Program-made: the position numbers and the translations under genes | Shown: in pieces, positions 1-8,447 of the stretch | Position numbering within the stretch: the first letter of the stretch is position 1 | Layout of the letters: every line of letters begins with the position of its first letter | DNA from: Algoriphagus sp. | Lineage (GTDB): Bacteria; Bacteroidota; Bacteroidia; Cytophagales; Cyclobacteriaceae | Assembly: GCA_030729785.1 (NCBI GenBank) | Contig: JANQWS010000017.1 | Coordinates: 1 to 39,514, forward strand | Direction: 5' to 3' | Length of the DNA: 39,514 nt | The notes under the pieces: model-generated | The model's database searches: none | Told to the model about the DNA's origin: nothing | What the model saw: the letters and a program-made list of their open reading frames with translations, nothing else

Positions 1-61
1 TAACTGGCAACACGTCTGATTTTGGTTCAGAAGAGTCTAGGTTCGAGCCCTAGTCGGTCAA
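1..61 (+). tRNA. tRNA-Gln (UUG), 5' end outside the window
   Basis: The 3' part of a tRNA is visible. The anticodon stem TCTGA/TCAGA (15-19 / 27-31) encloses a 7-nt loop at 20-26 whose anticodon, at 22-24, is TTG, so it is a glutamine tRNA. The T arm is CTAGG-TTCGAGC-CCTAG (37-53). The acceptor 3' strand TCGGTCA (54-60) is followed by discriminator A61. CCA is not encoded. The acceptor 5' strand and most of the D arm lie before base 1. A terminator follows directly. Confidence 0.93.
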
Positions 62-62
62 C

Positions 63-97
63 AAAAAAGACCTCCTTTTTGGGAGGTCTTTTTATTT
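63..97 (+). terminator. Rho-independent terminator after tRNA-Gln
   Basis: A perfect 7-bp stem GACCTCC (69-75) / GGAGGTC (82-88), extendable by A-T pairs, is followed by a T-rich run. It ends the tRNA transcript before the convergent peptidase gene. Confidence 0.85.
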
Positions 98-125
98 TTT
101 GTTCGATGAAAGAACAGTATTTGTA

Positions 126-2846
126 TTATTTGTACAAGCCGTTGAATAGCATTTTGAAGGTGCCGTGTGCCTGTCCTCGGAAAGTAATCTCAGGACCAAA
201 TGCATACAACTTACCGCTACCCACCCGAGCTTCAAATGCGGTCACACCCTGTTTTAGGTAATTTTGTCCCCAAGCCCAGCCGCTACGCAAAGGAGGTTCA
301 GAACCAAACCAAGCCAAAGGTGTCACTCCCAACTGCGTTGCCTCCGGACTAAGGCGAAAGACTGGACTATTATTGAACAAGACATCTGCTCGCTCCCCCA
401 TTCCAAAATTTATTGGAGAAGCTACATTCACCTGCATCTCCAAAACACTACCTGGTATGTAATATTTTTCTCCAGTCAACATTTTTTCCCTCCCATTCAC
501 TATCTCTACCAAGGCATTGGAAACAGGAAGCCCCAAGTGGTTTGCCAAAGAAGTAGCGGCACCTACCGTGATGATTTGCCCCCCTTGCTCAAGAAATGCT
601 TTCAGCTCAGGAATGGATTTGTCCACGGAAAGTCTTCCCAACATCCCATGGTATTCAGAAGGGATATCTTCCTTTTTTGGCTGAGCACCCATCCCGTAGC
701 CCCTACCAGCCCCAGGCATCCCCGGGCCAATGAAAAGCAAGACATCAAACTTTTCATTTAAATTTCCCCCATCAATTTCCATGGGGAACACTTGCGCATA
801 ATCAAAGTGAAATTGTTCCATAATCCAGCGTGCCCATCCGGAAGGCATGGAACCTCCATAGTAATCGTACAAGCCTATACGGGCAGGAAAAATTTCTTTG
901 GCTCCAGAAGGCACTCCCTCAGCTACTTTTGGAACGACCCCATGTGATTTTACGGCTAACTCTAAAGCTTTTTTTCCTGAGCTCGGTACATAAAACGACC
1001 CAGCAGGCACCGCTTTGGTTGGAACCTGAGTTCGGTACACCTTCACTTTGGCCTTCAATAAATCATTTACCACTTTGAAAGAATCATTTACCCGTGCATC
1101 TAAGAAATATCCAGAGGAAGAAGTAGGTAAACTGGCAGGGGCTGGCTCTAGTAATTGCCCGTAAGGAATCGCTTCAAAAGGACCATCAAAGGCCTCCAAG
1201 ACACGATCTACCTTCACACCCATCTGATAGGCCAAAGTCCAACCGGCCGCATCGTAGGGTCGAATTGGAGGCCCTCCAGGGTACAGGAAATCATTGGGAT
1301 GATCCTGCGGCTCAAACATATCCAAGACATGTGGCCGGAATGCTTGTGCTGTTTTTACAAGGTAAGACCCCTTAGGATAGCGCTTCTCCCCAATGGAAAA
1401 ATCAGCCGTTGCTTGGTGTACCAAAATACCCGATTTGATCAGTGCATTCAAAAATTTAATTGCAGTGGAAAAATCCGCTTGATCGGCTGGCAACACGTAT
1501 CCTCTAGGATCTCGAAGGGAAGGATCTGCATAGACAGAATCATAAAAAGCTAGCGGAATACCCCCCCTATTTCCAAAATAAGCTTCCTTAGGATCATCTG
1601 CGGCCTTCCTTCCTTTACTAGCATCAAAGGTCTTTTGAATCGCCTGTGCATATTTTGGATAGCGGGTCCATGTATCGGTATTTCCTCGCTCAATAGACTT
1701 TTTCCCCATCAAGTAAAAATTGTACAGCAGCTCATCCCCATGACGAACGGCATGATTTAAAATCGCATAATTCAAGGATACAGAATAGTCTATGGATTTA
1801 CGGAAAGTCCAGGGCCCTGGAGTTACAGGAAATGGATTTCCATTATTTGGAATCAAGCGATCTGGAACCAATGGAATAGAATACGGAGAAGGGTCTCCTA
1901 CAATCTCCGTTAAAATCCCAATCATATTGTGGTAATAAGGAGTGGTACGTAAGCCTCCATTCCACCAAGTGGAAAATACGGAGCCCCCAAGACGAGTGTA
2001 CCCTGGCTTTTCCTCTTGATGCAAGCGATTAATCATGGCTGCTCCGACTGCATCCAAACTCGTAATAATCAGTGGATCAAAAACATGATTGAATGGATCC
2101 CGGTAGGGAGGGCCAGCTACAACAGTACCTGCTGGTCCAGATTGATGGTGGTTATACACGATCTGAGGCATCCATTCCACATACTGTTGGAGCGAAATAT
2201 TGGTGGATTCTTTCATGTTGTTCATGTAAAAATCTCTATTGTTGTCGTGCCCCACATACTTTTGATACAAGACAGGAATATTCTTATTTCGCTTGGCCTT
2301 ATCCTCCGGCCTCATGTACCAATTGGACATAATTTCCATTCCATCAGGATTCACATGAACGAGCAGAATAATCACCTCATCCAAGATTCGGAGGGTCTCT
2401 TCGTCGTTTTTTGAAGCCAAGGTGTATAGCGTTTCTATAAGCTGCTGCGCCCCTACCACTTCGCTTGCATGCAAGCCTCCATCAATCCAAACAATGGGTT
2501 TCCCTTGATTTGCCAATGCTTTCGCTTCGGCTTCTGAAATTTCTGCTCTTCCTAACTTTCGGGAAATTTCTTGGTACCGTTCCAAATCTGGAAAATTCTT
2601 TGGGGCTGTAATTACCAAGAGCGGTTGCTCACGTCCAAACTCAGTTTGCCCAATACTACGGTATTGCACTCGATCGGAGAGTGCAGCCACTTTCTTGAAG
2701 TAGGCTTCCGTTTGTGTGAAATTAGCCAGTTGATAGGGCTCACCAATGGAGAACCCAAAATGCTCTTTTGGGGTAGGTATAGATTGAGCAATCACCAAAA
2801 AAGGCACAAAAACTACCTGGAGTAGAAGCAGAAATATTTTTTTCAT
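126..2846 (-). CDS. Secreted M14-family zinc carboxypeptidase-like protein
   Basis: This 906-residue protein starts with a Sec signal peptide (residues 1-20, ending VIAQ), so it should be exported to the periplasm or surface. The M14 zinc site is readable: the HASE motif at residues 126-129 gives the first two ligands, NPDG is at 166-169, NNRDF at 202-206, the third histidine lies in YNHH (231-234), and TEIVG holds the likely catalytic Glu at 314. After the peptidase domain comes a long C-terminal half. It includes a stretch around residues 690-780 resembling a class I glutamine-amidotransferase/DJ-1 fold (LLFIGPGMPG), as in other large Bacteroidota M14 proteins. Expected activity is removal of C-terminal residues from peptides; the real substrate is unknown. 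It stands alone on the minus strand, convergent with tRNA-Gln. The start is an ATG directly before the signal peptide. Confidence 0.9.
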   Translation of the reverse strand: MKKIFLLLLQVVFVPFLVIAQSIPTPKEHFGFSIGEPYQLANFTQTEAYFKKVAALSDRVQYRSIGQTEFGREQPLLVITAPKNFPDLERYQEISRKLGRAEISEAEAKALANQGKPIVWIDGGLHASEVVGAQQLIETLYTLASKNDEETLRILDEVIILLVHVNPDGMEIMSNWYMRPEDKAKRNKNIPVLYQKYVGHDNNRDFYMNNMKESTNISLQQYVEWMPQIVYNHHQSGPAGTVVAGPPYRDPFNHVFDPLIITSLDAVGAAMINRLHQEEKPGYTRLGGSVFSTWWNGGLRTTPYYHNMIGILTEIVGDPSPYSIPLVPDRLIPNNGNPFPVTPGPWTFRKSIDYSVSLNYAILNHAVRHGDELLYNFYLMGKKSIERGNTDTWTRYPKYAQAIQKTFDASKGRKAADDPKEAYFGNRGGIPLAFYDSVYADPSLRDPRGYVLPADQADFSTAIKFLNALIKSGILVHQATADFSIGEKRYPKGSYLVKTAQAFRPHVLDMFEPQDHPNDFLYPGGPPIRPYDAAGWTLAYQMGVKVDRVLEAFDGPFEAIPYGQLLEPAPASLPTSSSGYFLDARVNDSFKVVNDLLKAKVKVYRTQVPTKAVPAGSFYVPSSGKKALELAVKSHGVVPKVAEGVPSGAKEIFPARIGLYDYYGGSMPSGWARWIMEQFHFDYAQVFPMEIDGGNLNEKFDVLLFIGPGMPGAGRGYGMGAQPKKEDIPSEYHGMLGRLSVDKSIPELKAFLEQGGQIITVGAATSLANHLGLPVSNALVEIVNGREKMLTGEKYYIPGSVLEMQVNVASPINFGMGERADVLFNNSPVFRLSPEATQLGVTPLAWFGSEPPLRSGWAWGQNYLKQGVTAFEARVGSGKLYAFGPEITFRGQAHGTFKMLFNGLYK

Positions 2847-3005
2847 GGAAAAACTAGTTTGTTAGACACTAATTTACTCCTTTGATTTGGAATTGAGTTG
2901 GAAATTTATGGGAAGACCCAGAATTTACAGGACTGGAGGATTTTATCGTTTTCCTTTGGATTTATCGTGGTGGATGATCCCCTATTCTGATTATCCGCAA
3001 TCCTT

Positions 3006-3137
3006 ACCAGTAGCTAAAAATTTATTTGAATTACTGCGGATAATTGTCGAAAGACCACGGTCTGCAAGCAGACCACAGCTCACTAAAATGAACTTCAAAC
3101 CTTATTTTCCTTTGGTTACTGGTGACAAATTGGGTAA
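3006..3137 (+). repeat. Dispersed palindromic repeat, copy 1 (short form)
   Basis: This intergenic element matches copies at 27586-27751 and 33589-33755. Shared blocks are CTGCGGATAAT (3034-3044), a reduced hairpin region (3051-3072), CCACAGCTCA and AAATGAACTTCAA (near 3073-3098), and a related tail to about 3137. Relative to the other copies it lacks 32 nt that would contain the TAGGCC/GGCCTA hairpin. The missing segment is bounded by CAGAC direct repeats in the full copy. An inverted ATTATCCGCA sits just upstream at 2990-2999. The element lies between the divergent peptidase and prs genes, and the whole 2847-3286 gap has no other recognisable content except a promoter-like box near 3233. 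Confidence 0.8.
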
Positions 3138-3232
3138 GCAGAATCCTTTTTATTCCATCCAAACAATCGGTTTTTAACCATATTTTTTTTCTGAAGTGAG
3201 GGATACAGAACCAATCCTTCCTTCAAAATCAT

Positions 3233-3240
3233 TACTTTTG
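3233..3240 (+). promoter_or_regulatory. Putative -7 promoter box for prs
   Basis: TACTTTTG matches the Bacteroidota TAnnTTTG element and lies 46 nt before the prs ATG. I do not see a clean TTTG -33 element at the right distance, so the assignment is tentative. Confidence 0.4.
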
Positions 3241-3286
3241 TTTAGATTCCTTTTTCTACTCCTTCCCACAAACTCCCTTAATCCCT

Positions 3287-4213
3287 ATGTCCGAGGTAAA
3301 AATCTTTGCAGGCTCCAATAGCATAGATTTGGCACAAAAAATCGCCAAAAGCTATGGAAAAAAGTTGGGCGACTTGACATTATCCAAATTCAGTGACGGA
3401 GAAATGTCTCCTAGCTTTGATGAATCCATCCGCGGATGCACGGTATTTATCATTCAAAGCACCAACCCCCCGAGCGACAACCTGCTCGAATTGTGCTTGA
3501 TGATTGATGCTGCCAAGCGAGCCAGTGCCTACAAGGTATGTGCCGTAATTCCTTATTTCGGCTATGCCCGTCAAGACCGAAAAGATCGACCACGCGTATC
3601 TATAGCTGCCAAACTCATCGCCAACATGCTTACTTCGGCAGGAGCAGACAGGATCATGGCCTGTGACTTGCACGCAGGACAAATTCAAGGTTTTTTTGAC
3701 ATTCCATTGGACCATTTAAATGGATCTGCTATATTTGCACCCTATTTGAGTACGCTTCGGTTGAACGACATGATTTTTGCAGCTCCAGATGTAGGGGGTG
3801 TGGCACGAGCAAGGTCTTTCGCTAAGCATTTTGAAGTAGAAATGGTGGTCTGTGACAAGCACAGAAAAAGAGCCAACGAGGTAGCATCTATGCAGGTGAT
3901 TGGTGAAGTAGAGGGAAGAGATGTAATCTTGGTAGATGATTTAGTAGATACAGCGGGCACCTTATGCAAAGCGGCTCAAATCATCAAGGAAAAAGGGGCT
4001 AATTCAGTACGTGCGATCGTGACACACGGGGTACTATCTGGGAAAGCGCATGAAAATATTGAAAACTCAGTTTTAGAAGAATTAGTGATTACGGATACAA
4101 TTCCCTTAAAATATCCCAATCCTAAAATTAAAGTACTTACTGTAGGAGAGTTGTTTGGCAAAGCCATTCATGCAGTCACAGGACACACCTCCATCAGTTC
4201 CTTATTTATTTGA
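3287..4213 (+). CDS. prs: Ribose-phosphate pyrophosphokinase (PRPP synthetase)
   Basis: It makes PRPP from ribose 5-phosphate and ATP, the precursor for purines, pyrimidines, NAD, histidine and tryptophan; it is cytosolic. The 308 residues match the family length. Signatures visible are RQDRKDRPRVSIAAK near residues 95-109, the catalytic CDLHAGQIQGFF segment with His129, the flexible-loop region CDKHRKR (189-195), and the PRPP-binding loop VILVDDLVDTAGT (213-225). The start is ATG. rplY follows after 24 nt on the same strand, and pth comes next, the prs-rplY-pth order found in many bacteria. Confidence 0.97.
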   Translation: MSEVKIFAGSNSIDLAQKIAKSYGKKLGDLTLSKFSDGEMSPSFDESIRGCTVFIIQSTNPPSDNLLELCLMIDAAKRASAYKVCAVIPYFGYARQDRKDRPRVSIAAKLIANMLTSAGADRIMACDLHAGQIQGFFDIPLDHLNGSAIFAPYLSTLRLNDMIFAAPDVGGVARARSFAKHFEVEMVVCDKHRKRANEVASMQVIGEVEGRDVILVDDLVDTAGTLCKAAQIIKEKGANSVRAIVTHGVLSGKAHENIENSVLEELVITDTIPLKYPNPKIKVLTVGELFGKAIHAVTGHTSISSLFI

Positions 4214-4237
4214 AACCAATTTTAAATACACATACAC

Positions 4238-4810
4238 ATGAAAACACTAGAGATTATAGGGTTTAAAAGAGCAAATCTCGACAGTGCTGCTTTGAATGAA
4301 ATCAGAGATGCCGGCAATGTTCCCTGCGTGGTTTACGGACCAGGTATTCCTGATCAAGTTCATTTCTATTCTCCGGCAATCCTATTCAGAGACCTCATCT
4401 ATACACCGGAGGTTCACTTGGTTGAACTCAATATTGAAGGCAGAATCATTCGTGCGGTTTTGAAAGAAGCACAGTTTCACCCTGTAAGTGAAGTATTGCT
4501 CCATGCAGACTTTATGGCTTACACAGACGATAAAGCTATCAAATTTGAAATTCCTGTAAAAATTGAAGGCAATTCACCAGGAATCGCAAAGGGGGGTAAA
4601 CTAGAATTTAAAACTAGAAAATTGAAGGTGAAAGGATTTGCAAATACCCTTCCAGACAATATCTTGGTGGATATTTCTAACCTAGACCTAGGAAAATCAT
4701 TTAAAGTAAGTGAATTGCAACCCGAAGGTTTTGAAATTCTTACCTCACCTAACGTTTCTGTGGTTACTATTGGGATCCCAAGAGCACTACGTGGAAAGAA
4801 GGCAGAATAA
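4238..4810 (+). CDS. rplY: 50S ribosomal protein L25 (Ctc form)
   Basis: This protein binds 5S rRNA in the large ribosomal subunit. At 190 residues it is the long, two-domain Ctc/TL5 form. The N-terminal L25 beta-barrel spans roughly residues 4-92 (VPCVVYGPG, HPVSEVLLHADF), and the C-terminal TL5-like domain runs from about 98 to 185 (IPVKIEGNSPGIAKGG). It lies 24 nt after prs and probably shares its transcript, ending at the terminator near 4831-4866. Confidence 0.95.
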   Translation: MKTLEIIGFKRANLDSAALNEIRDAGNVPCVVYGPGIPDQVHFYSPAILFRDLIYTPEVHLVELNIEGRIIRAVLKEAQFHPVSEVLLHADFMAYTDDKAIKFEIPVKIEGNSPGIAKGGKLEFKTRKLKVKGFANTLPDNILVDISNLDLGKSFKVSELQPEGFEILTSPNVSVVTIGIPRALRGKKAE

Positions 4811-4830
4811 GTCTACAACTACTTCAACAA

Positions 4831-4866
4831 AAATCCTGCTCATTCCCGAGCAGGATTTTTTATTTT
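4831..4866 (+). terminator. Rho-independent terminator after rplY
   Basis: A perfect 11-bp stem AAATCCTGCTC (4831-4841) / GAGCAGGATTT (4848-4858) with loop ATTCCC is followed by a T-rich tail. It lies between rplY and pth, so pth depends on read-through or on its own start site. Confidence 0.9.
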
Positions 4867-4888
4867 TATCCTATTGAACCCAAAATCC

Positions 4889-5449
4889 ATGAACTATCTA
4901 CTTGTAGGCTTGGGAAATATCGGCCCTGAATACGAATTAACACGACATAATATAGGTTTCCTTATCCTAGATCGACTCGCAGATAAAGAAGGAGCAACTT
5001 GGAAAAGTGATCGACTTGCCTTCAAAACTGAAATTAAGCACAAATCACGAACCCTTCACCTTCTCAAACCTACCACATACATGAATTTGAGTGGAAAGGC
5101 TGTTAATTATTGGCTAAAAACCCTAAACATCCCAAAAGAAAATTTATTGGTACTAGTCGACGATGTAGCTATCCCTTTTGAGAAATTACGAATGCGCCCT
5201 AAAGGCAGTGCCGCGGGTCATAATGGACTCAAAAACATCGAAGAGCTTTGTGGAGGACAAGATTACTCGAGGCTGCGGGTAGGCATTGGGGACAATTTCC
5301 CCAAAGGAAGGCAAGCCGATTATGTTTTGGGAAGATTTACTACGCAAGAACTATCGCTACTTCCTGAAATCATGGATAAAGCCATTTCTATGGCCTTGGC
5401 ATTTTGTACGATAGGAATTGAACGGACCATGACCCAGTTCAACGATTGA
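4889..5449 (+). CDS. pth: Peptidyl-tRNA hydrolase
   Basis: It releases tRNA from peptidyl-tRNA that drops off ribosomes. With the ATG at 4889 the protein has 186 residues and begins MNYLLVGLGN, exactly where the family starts. A TTG at 4874 would add five residues with no family support. Key residues are visible: Asn10, His20 (the catalytic base, in TRHN), Asn66 in TYMNLSG, and the Asp pair at 91-92 (VDDV). A GSAAGHNGLK motif follows. It completes the prs-rplY-pth group, but a strong terminator lies just upstream. Confidence 0.96.
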   Translation: MNYLLVGLGNIGPEYELTRHNIGFLILDRLADKEGATWKSDRLAFKTEIKHKSRTLHLLKPTTYMNLSGKAVNYWLKTLNIPKENLLVLVDDVAIPFEKLRMRPKGSAAGHNGLKNIEELCGGQDYSRLRVGIGDNFPKGRQADYVLGRFTTQELSLLPEIMDKAISMALAFCTIGIERTMTQFND

Positions 5450-5511
5450 TTTTTGGAAATTTGGATTTACGAATCCTTCCCTATTTATTTGTACTCCTTT
5501 TAACAGGTGAA

Positions 5512-5611
5512 ATTTATAAAGAAGAGGCGAGAGACTAGGCTCTATGACCCTCTGGCAACCCTCTCCAAAAGAGTAAGGTGCCAAGTCCTACCCAGCATGG
5601 GAACGATAAAT
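5512..5611 (+). promoter_or_regulatory. SAM-I (S-box) riboswitch upstream of metZ
   Basis: The aptamer is recognisable from its ordered conserved blocks: AAGAGGCGAGAGACTAGGC (5519-5539), CTATGACCCTCTGGCAACC (5542-5560), GTAAGGTGCCAAGTCCTACC (5573-5592), and a closing GATAAA. P1 pairs TTTAT (5513-5517) with ATAAA (5606-5610). This class binds S-adenosylmethionine and normally lowers expression of methionine-synthesis genes, which fits metZ 95 nt downstream. The expression platform is unclear. A 7-bp pairing TCGGCAG (5611-5617) with CTGTCGG (5650-5656) is possible, but no clean terminator with a directly following U-run is seen. Confidence 0.92.
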
Positions 5612-5706
5612 CGGCAGAATAATCCCTACCTTTTTTTGAGTTCACGTGCCTGTCGGAAAAAATTCTTTTGAATTGCCAACCTGTATCAACCTGTAAACCT
5701 AGCCAA

Positions 5707-6873
5707 ATGGCACATTTTGAAACCGATGCAATCCGCATCCAAGAACGGTCCAATCAGCGCGAACATTCTTCTGCACTGTACCTGAGTTCTAGTTTTGTAT
5801 TTGAATCAGCGGAAGAGGCACGCGCTATGTTTGCCGATGAAATCCAAGGGAATATCTACTCCCGATACTCAAATCCCAACTCTTCTGACCTCATTGAAAA
5901 AGTATGCCGCGCAGAAGGAACGGAAGATGGAATCGCCACTGCCTCTGGAATGGCCGCCATGTTTGGCAGCATCGCTTCCCTACTCCAGCAGGGAGATCAC
6001 ATCCTAGCTGCTAGATCCTTGTTTGGGTCCACCCACCAACTCCTTACACGCGTATTTCCAAAATGGGGCATTACCTCCACTTATGGGGATATTTCCGACT
6101 ATCAAAATTGGGACAAATTACTGCAACCCAACACCAAAATGCTTTTTCTAGAAACCCCTTCCAACCCGGGTCTGGAAATTATTGATTTGGAATGGGCAGG
6201 TAAATTTGCAGCGGCTCATGGACTAATTTTAGTAGTGGACAATTGTTTTGCCACCCCCTATTTACAACAACCGGCGAAATGGGGAGCACATATCGTGACA
6301 CATAGTGCTACCAAATACATCGATGGCCAGGGCAGGGTGCTTGGCGGTTTGATCCTAGGTAAAAAAGAATTCATTGACGAAGTTCGATTTTTTACCCGCC
6401 ATACGGGGCCTTCTCTATCCCCCTTCAATGCTTGGATCCTATCTAAAAGTATGGAAACCTTAGCGCTTCGCATGGATCGACACTGCGAAAACGCAGAAAA
6501 AGTAGCCCGTTATTTTGAAGGCAATACCCACCTCGATGCAGTCAATTACCCCTTCTTACCTTCACATGCACAACATACCTTGGCTCTCAAGCAAATGAAA
6601 GCTGGTGGAGGAATTATTACCCTGGCCCTAAAGGGAGGTCTCCCAAGAGCACAAAGATTTATCGACCAGTTGCAGATGATTTCCATTACCCCCAACCTGG
6701 GAGATAGTCGCAGTATTGTTACCCATCCAGCTTCTACCACCCACAGCAAATTAAGCCCAGAAGAGCGCCAAAAAGTAGGAATTAGCGATGGACTTATCCG
6801 GCTTTCTGTAGGCTTGGAGCATTACGAAGACATTGTAAAAGATGTTGAAAGAGCCCTAGAGCAATCCAAGTAA
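5707..6873 (+). CDS. metZ: Cys/Met-metabolism PLP enzyme, probably O-succinylhomoserine sulfhydrylase
   Basis: This is a 388-residue PLP enzyme of the cystathionine gamma-synthase family. It most likely makes homocysteine from an activated homoserine plus sulfide. Visible features are YSRYSNPN (51-58), ASGMAA (79-84), ETPSNP (149-154), VVDNCFATPYLQQP (176-189), and the PLP-binding lysine Lys203 in SATKYIDGQG. The preference for MetZ rests on the overall look and the SAM-I riboswitch upstream. MetB, or an O-acetylhomoserine enzyme, cannot be excluded by eye. The ATG at 5707 gives MAHFETDAIR, the usual family N-terminus; an in-frame TTG at 5668 is less likely. It converges with the heme/FG-GAP gene, with 5 nt between the stops. 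Confidence 0.9.
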   Translation: MAHFETDAIRIQERSNQREHSSALYLSSSFVFESAEEARAMFADEIQGNIYSRYSNPNSSDLIEKVCRAEGTEDGIATASGMAAMFGSIASLLQQGDHILAARSLFGSTHQLLTRVFPKWGITSTYGDISDYQNWDKLLQPNTKMLFLETPSNPGLEIIDLEWAGKFAAAHGLILVVDNCFATPYLQQPAKWGAHIVTHSATKYIDGQGRVLGGLILGKKEFIDEVRFFTRHTGPSLSPFNAWILSKSMETLALRMDRHCENAEKVARYFEGNTHLDAVNYPFLPSHAQHTLALKQMKAGGGIITLALKGGLPRAQRFIDQLQMISITPNLGDSRSIVTHPASTTHSKLSPEERQKVGISDGLIRLSVGLEHYEDIVKDVERALEQSK

Positions 6874-6878
6874 ACTAC

Positions 6879-8447
6879 TTAGCGTAGCGTATTTCGCAAG
6901 ACTACAAAGGGCCTCCAAGGGCTATTTGGAACTTGGTACAACTGATTAAAGGCAAAAGTACCTAGAACCAGATCTTCATCTCCATCCAAATCCAAATCCC
7001 CCTTTGTTAGTGTAAGCCAATGGTCTGCGAGCTGCTCTTTCAAAATGTACGGATGAAATACTCCTGAAAGAGATTGCTTGAAGTAAATTAGATTTTGAAA
7101 GGAAATTTGCTTTCGGTCCGGAAAAAAAGCAATAGCCACCACATCCATCCTCCCATCCTGATCAAAGTCCCCTAATTCCAAGCCACTTGCTCCGTGCATG
7201 GGATAAAACCAGCTTTCTAGGTAATTTCCTTTTGCATCCCGCTCAAAAATCCGAAGCCCATGGTACGGTTTAAAAATTTGACTTTGGTCTGCATTATCCC
7301 CATTTACCAACACAAGCTCTGGAATATCATCTCCATTTAAGTCCTCAAATCGAAAATCACTCGATCCAAAGGCTGGATGAAATGCCAACAACTGCTTTTC
7401 TTTAAATTTTCCTTGCCCCACATTTTCAAATAGGGAAATACCTTCTTTGGCTTGAGAAAATAAAACCATTAAGTCAAGGTCCCCATCTCCCTCATAATCG
7501 ACTGCAATGGTTCTTCTTGCGCCTGGGTCTGACTTTAAAATAACTTCCGTATATCCCTCCTCCTTACTTAAAAATAGACTCAGTTTGCCTACATGATTCC
7601 CAAATTGGCACAGCACGTAATCCTTCTTACCGTCCCCATTCCAATCCGCCACCTCCATGTCCATAGGTCGCATCAATTGATCAATGAGAGGAACCTCTTT
7701 CCAACTATTAGCAGTAAATGAAAAGTTGGATAAAAGTCCTATGGAATCGTTGGAAGGATCCATCTTGCCCATAGACAACAAATCAAAGGAGCTTGGTGTA
7801 TTCCAAATCAAGTCTACCGGAGCAACACGAGTAGGTAGAGAATCGAGTTGAAAAAAATTATTTTTCGAATCTAAACGATACAATGCACGAAACCGATGAC
7901 CTACCCACAAATCCCCTGTTTGAGGATGAATACGAAGTAAGGTAGTTAAACTGGAGCGGGTATCTTTAAAGTTAGGAACTTCTAGATTAAACCCAGGGAT
8001 CCCAAGTTTGGGAGTCTCTTTGATGGACTGAAGTAGTAAGGTATCAGGAGCATTAGCCAAATAATAGGCTTCGAGTTTTTCCCAATTTTCACGGGTGATA
8101 TAGGGAATTTTGGAATAAATACCCTCTGGGACTCCTTCATCTTCCGGCATAGCCGTACCAAAATCCTCTTCCAAGTACAAACCCATGCGCTTCCGCATAT
8201 CGGGAAGCAAGGTCGACCAGGTCTTTTTATCTAAGATAGTCGGATCAGGCATCAAGTGACAAGCGGCACAATATCCTTTGGCCAATTGCTCCCCAGATAG
8301 ATTTAAATCCGACTGGGAAAGTTGGTAAAGACTGGGCGGAGGCTGCTTTCGTTCTGAAATAGGATCACATCCCCAAAACAAAACCAGCACCCACACGAAA
8401 CCACAAGCTAGACGCATCATTGACTTAAAAAATAGCTTTAAATTCAT
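6879..8447 (-). CDS. Lipoprotein with a c-type heme motif and FG-GAP/VCBS repeats
   Basis: This 522-residue lipoprotein has its lipobox at LFWGC (Cys27). A single c-type heme motif CAACH lies at 60-64, followed by a short helical segment that could complete a cytochrome c-like domain. The rest carries FG-GAP/VCBS-type blade repeats with calcium-binding patterns such as DWNGDGKKD, DYEGDGDLD, DLNGDDIPE, DFDQDGRMD and DLDGDED, consistent with a beta-propeller. It is probably an envelope-anchored redox or binding protein; its function is unknown. It is the last gene of the operon with cutC. The first ATG overlaps the cutC end by 23 nt. A second start (residues 10-11, ATGATG at 8415-8420), just after the cutC stop, gives an 18-residue lipoprotein signal and may be the true one. 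Confidence 0.82.
   Translation of the reverse strand: MNLKLFFKSMMRLACGFVWVLVLFWGCDPISERKQPPPSLYQLSQSDLNLSGEQLAKGYCAACHLMPDPTILDKKTWSTLLPDMRKRMGLYLEEDFGTAMPEDEGVPEGIYSKIPYITRENWEKLEAYYLANAPDTLLLQSIKETPKLGIPGFNLEVPNFKDTRSSLTTLLRIHPQTGDLWVGHRFRALYRLDSKNNFFQLDSLPTRVAPVDLIWNTPSSFDLLSMGKMDPSNDSIGLLSNFSFTANSWKEVPLIDQLMRPMDMEVADWNGDGKKDYVLCQFGNHVGKLSLFLSKEEGYTEVILKSDPGARRTIAVDYEGDGDLDLMVLFSQAKEGISLFENVGQGKFKEKQLLAFHPAFGSSDFRFEDLNGDDIPELVLVNGDNADQSQIFKPYHGLRIFERDAKGNYLESWFYPMHGASGLELGDFDQDGRMDVVAIAFFPDRKQISFQNLIYFKQSLSGVFHPYILKEQLADHWLTLTKGDLDLDGDEDLVLGTFAFNQLYQVPNSPWRPFVVLRNTLR

Noticed and set aside
2887-3177. 96-codon open frame in the gap before prs
   Set aside because: It runs through repeat copy 1 and has no family likeness, promoter or plausible composition. 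It is best explained as a chance frame in intergenic repeat DNA.
5668-5706. TTG start for metZ, 13 codons upstream
   Set aside because: It lies in the riboswitch expression region, and the ATG at 5707 gives the normal family N-terminus.
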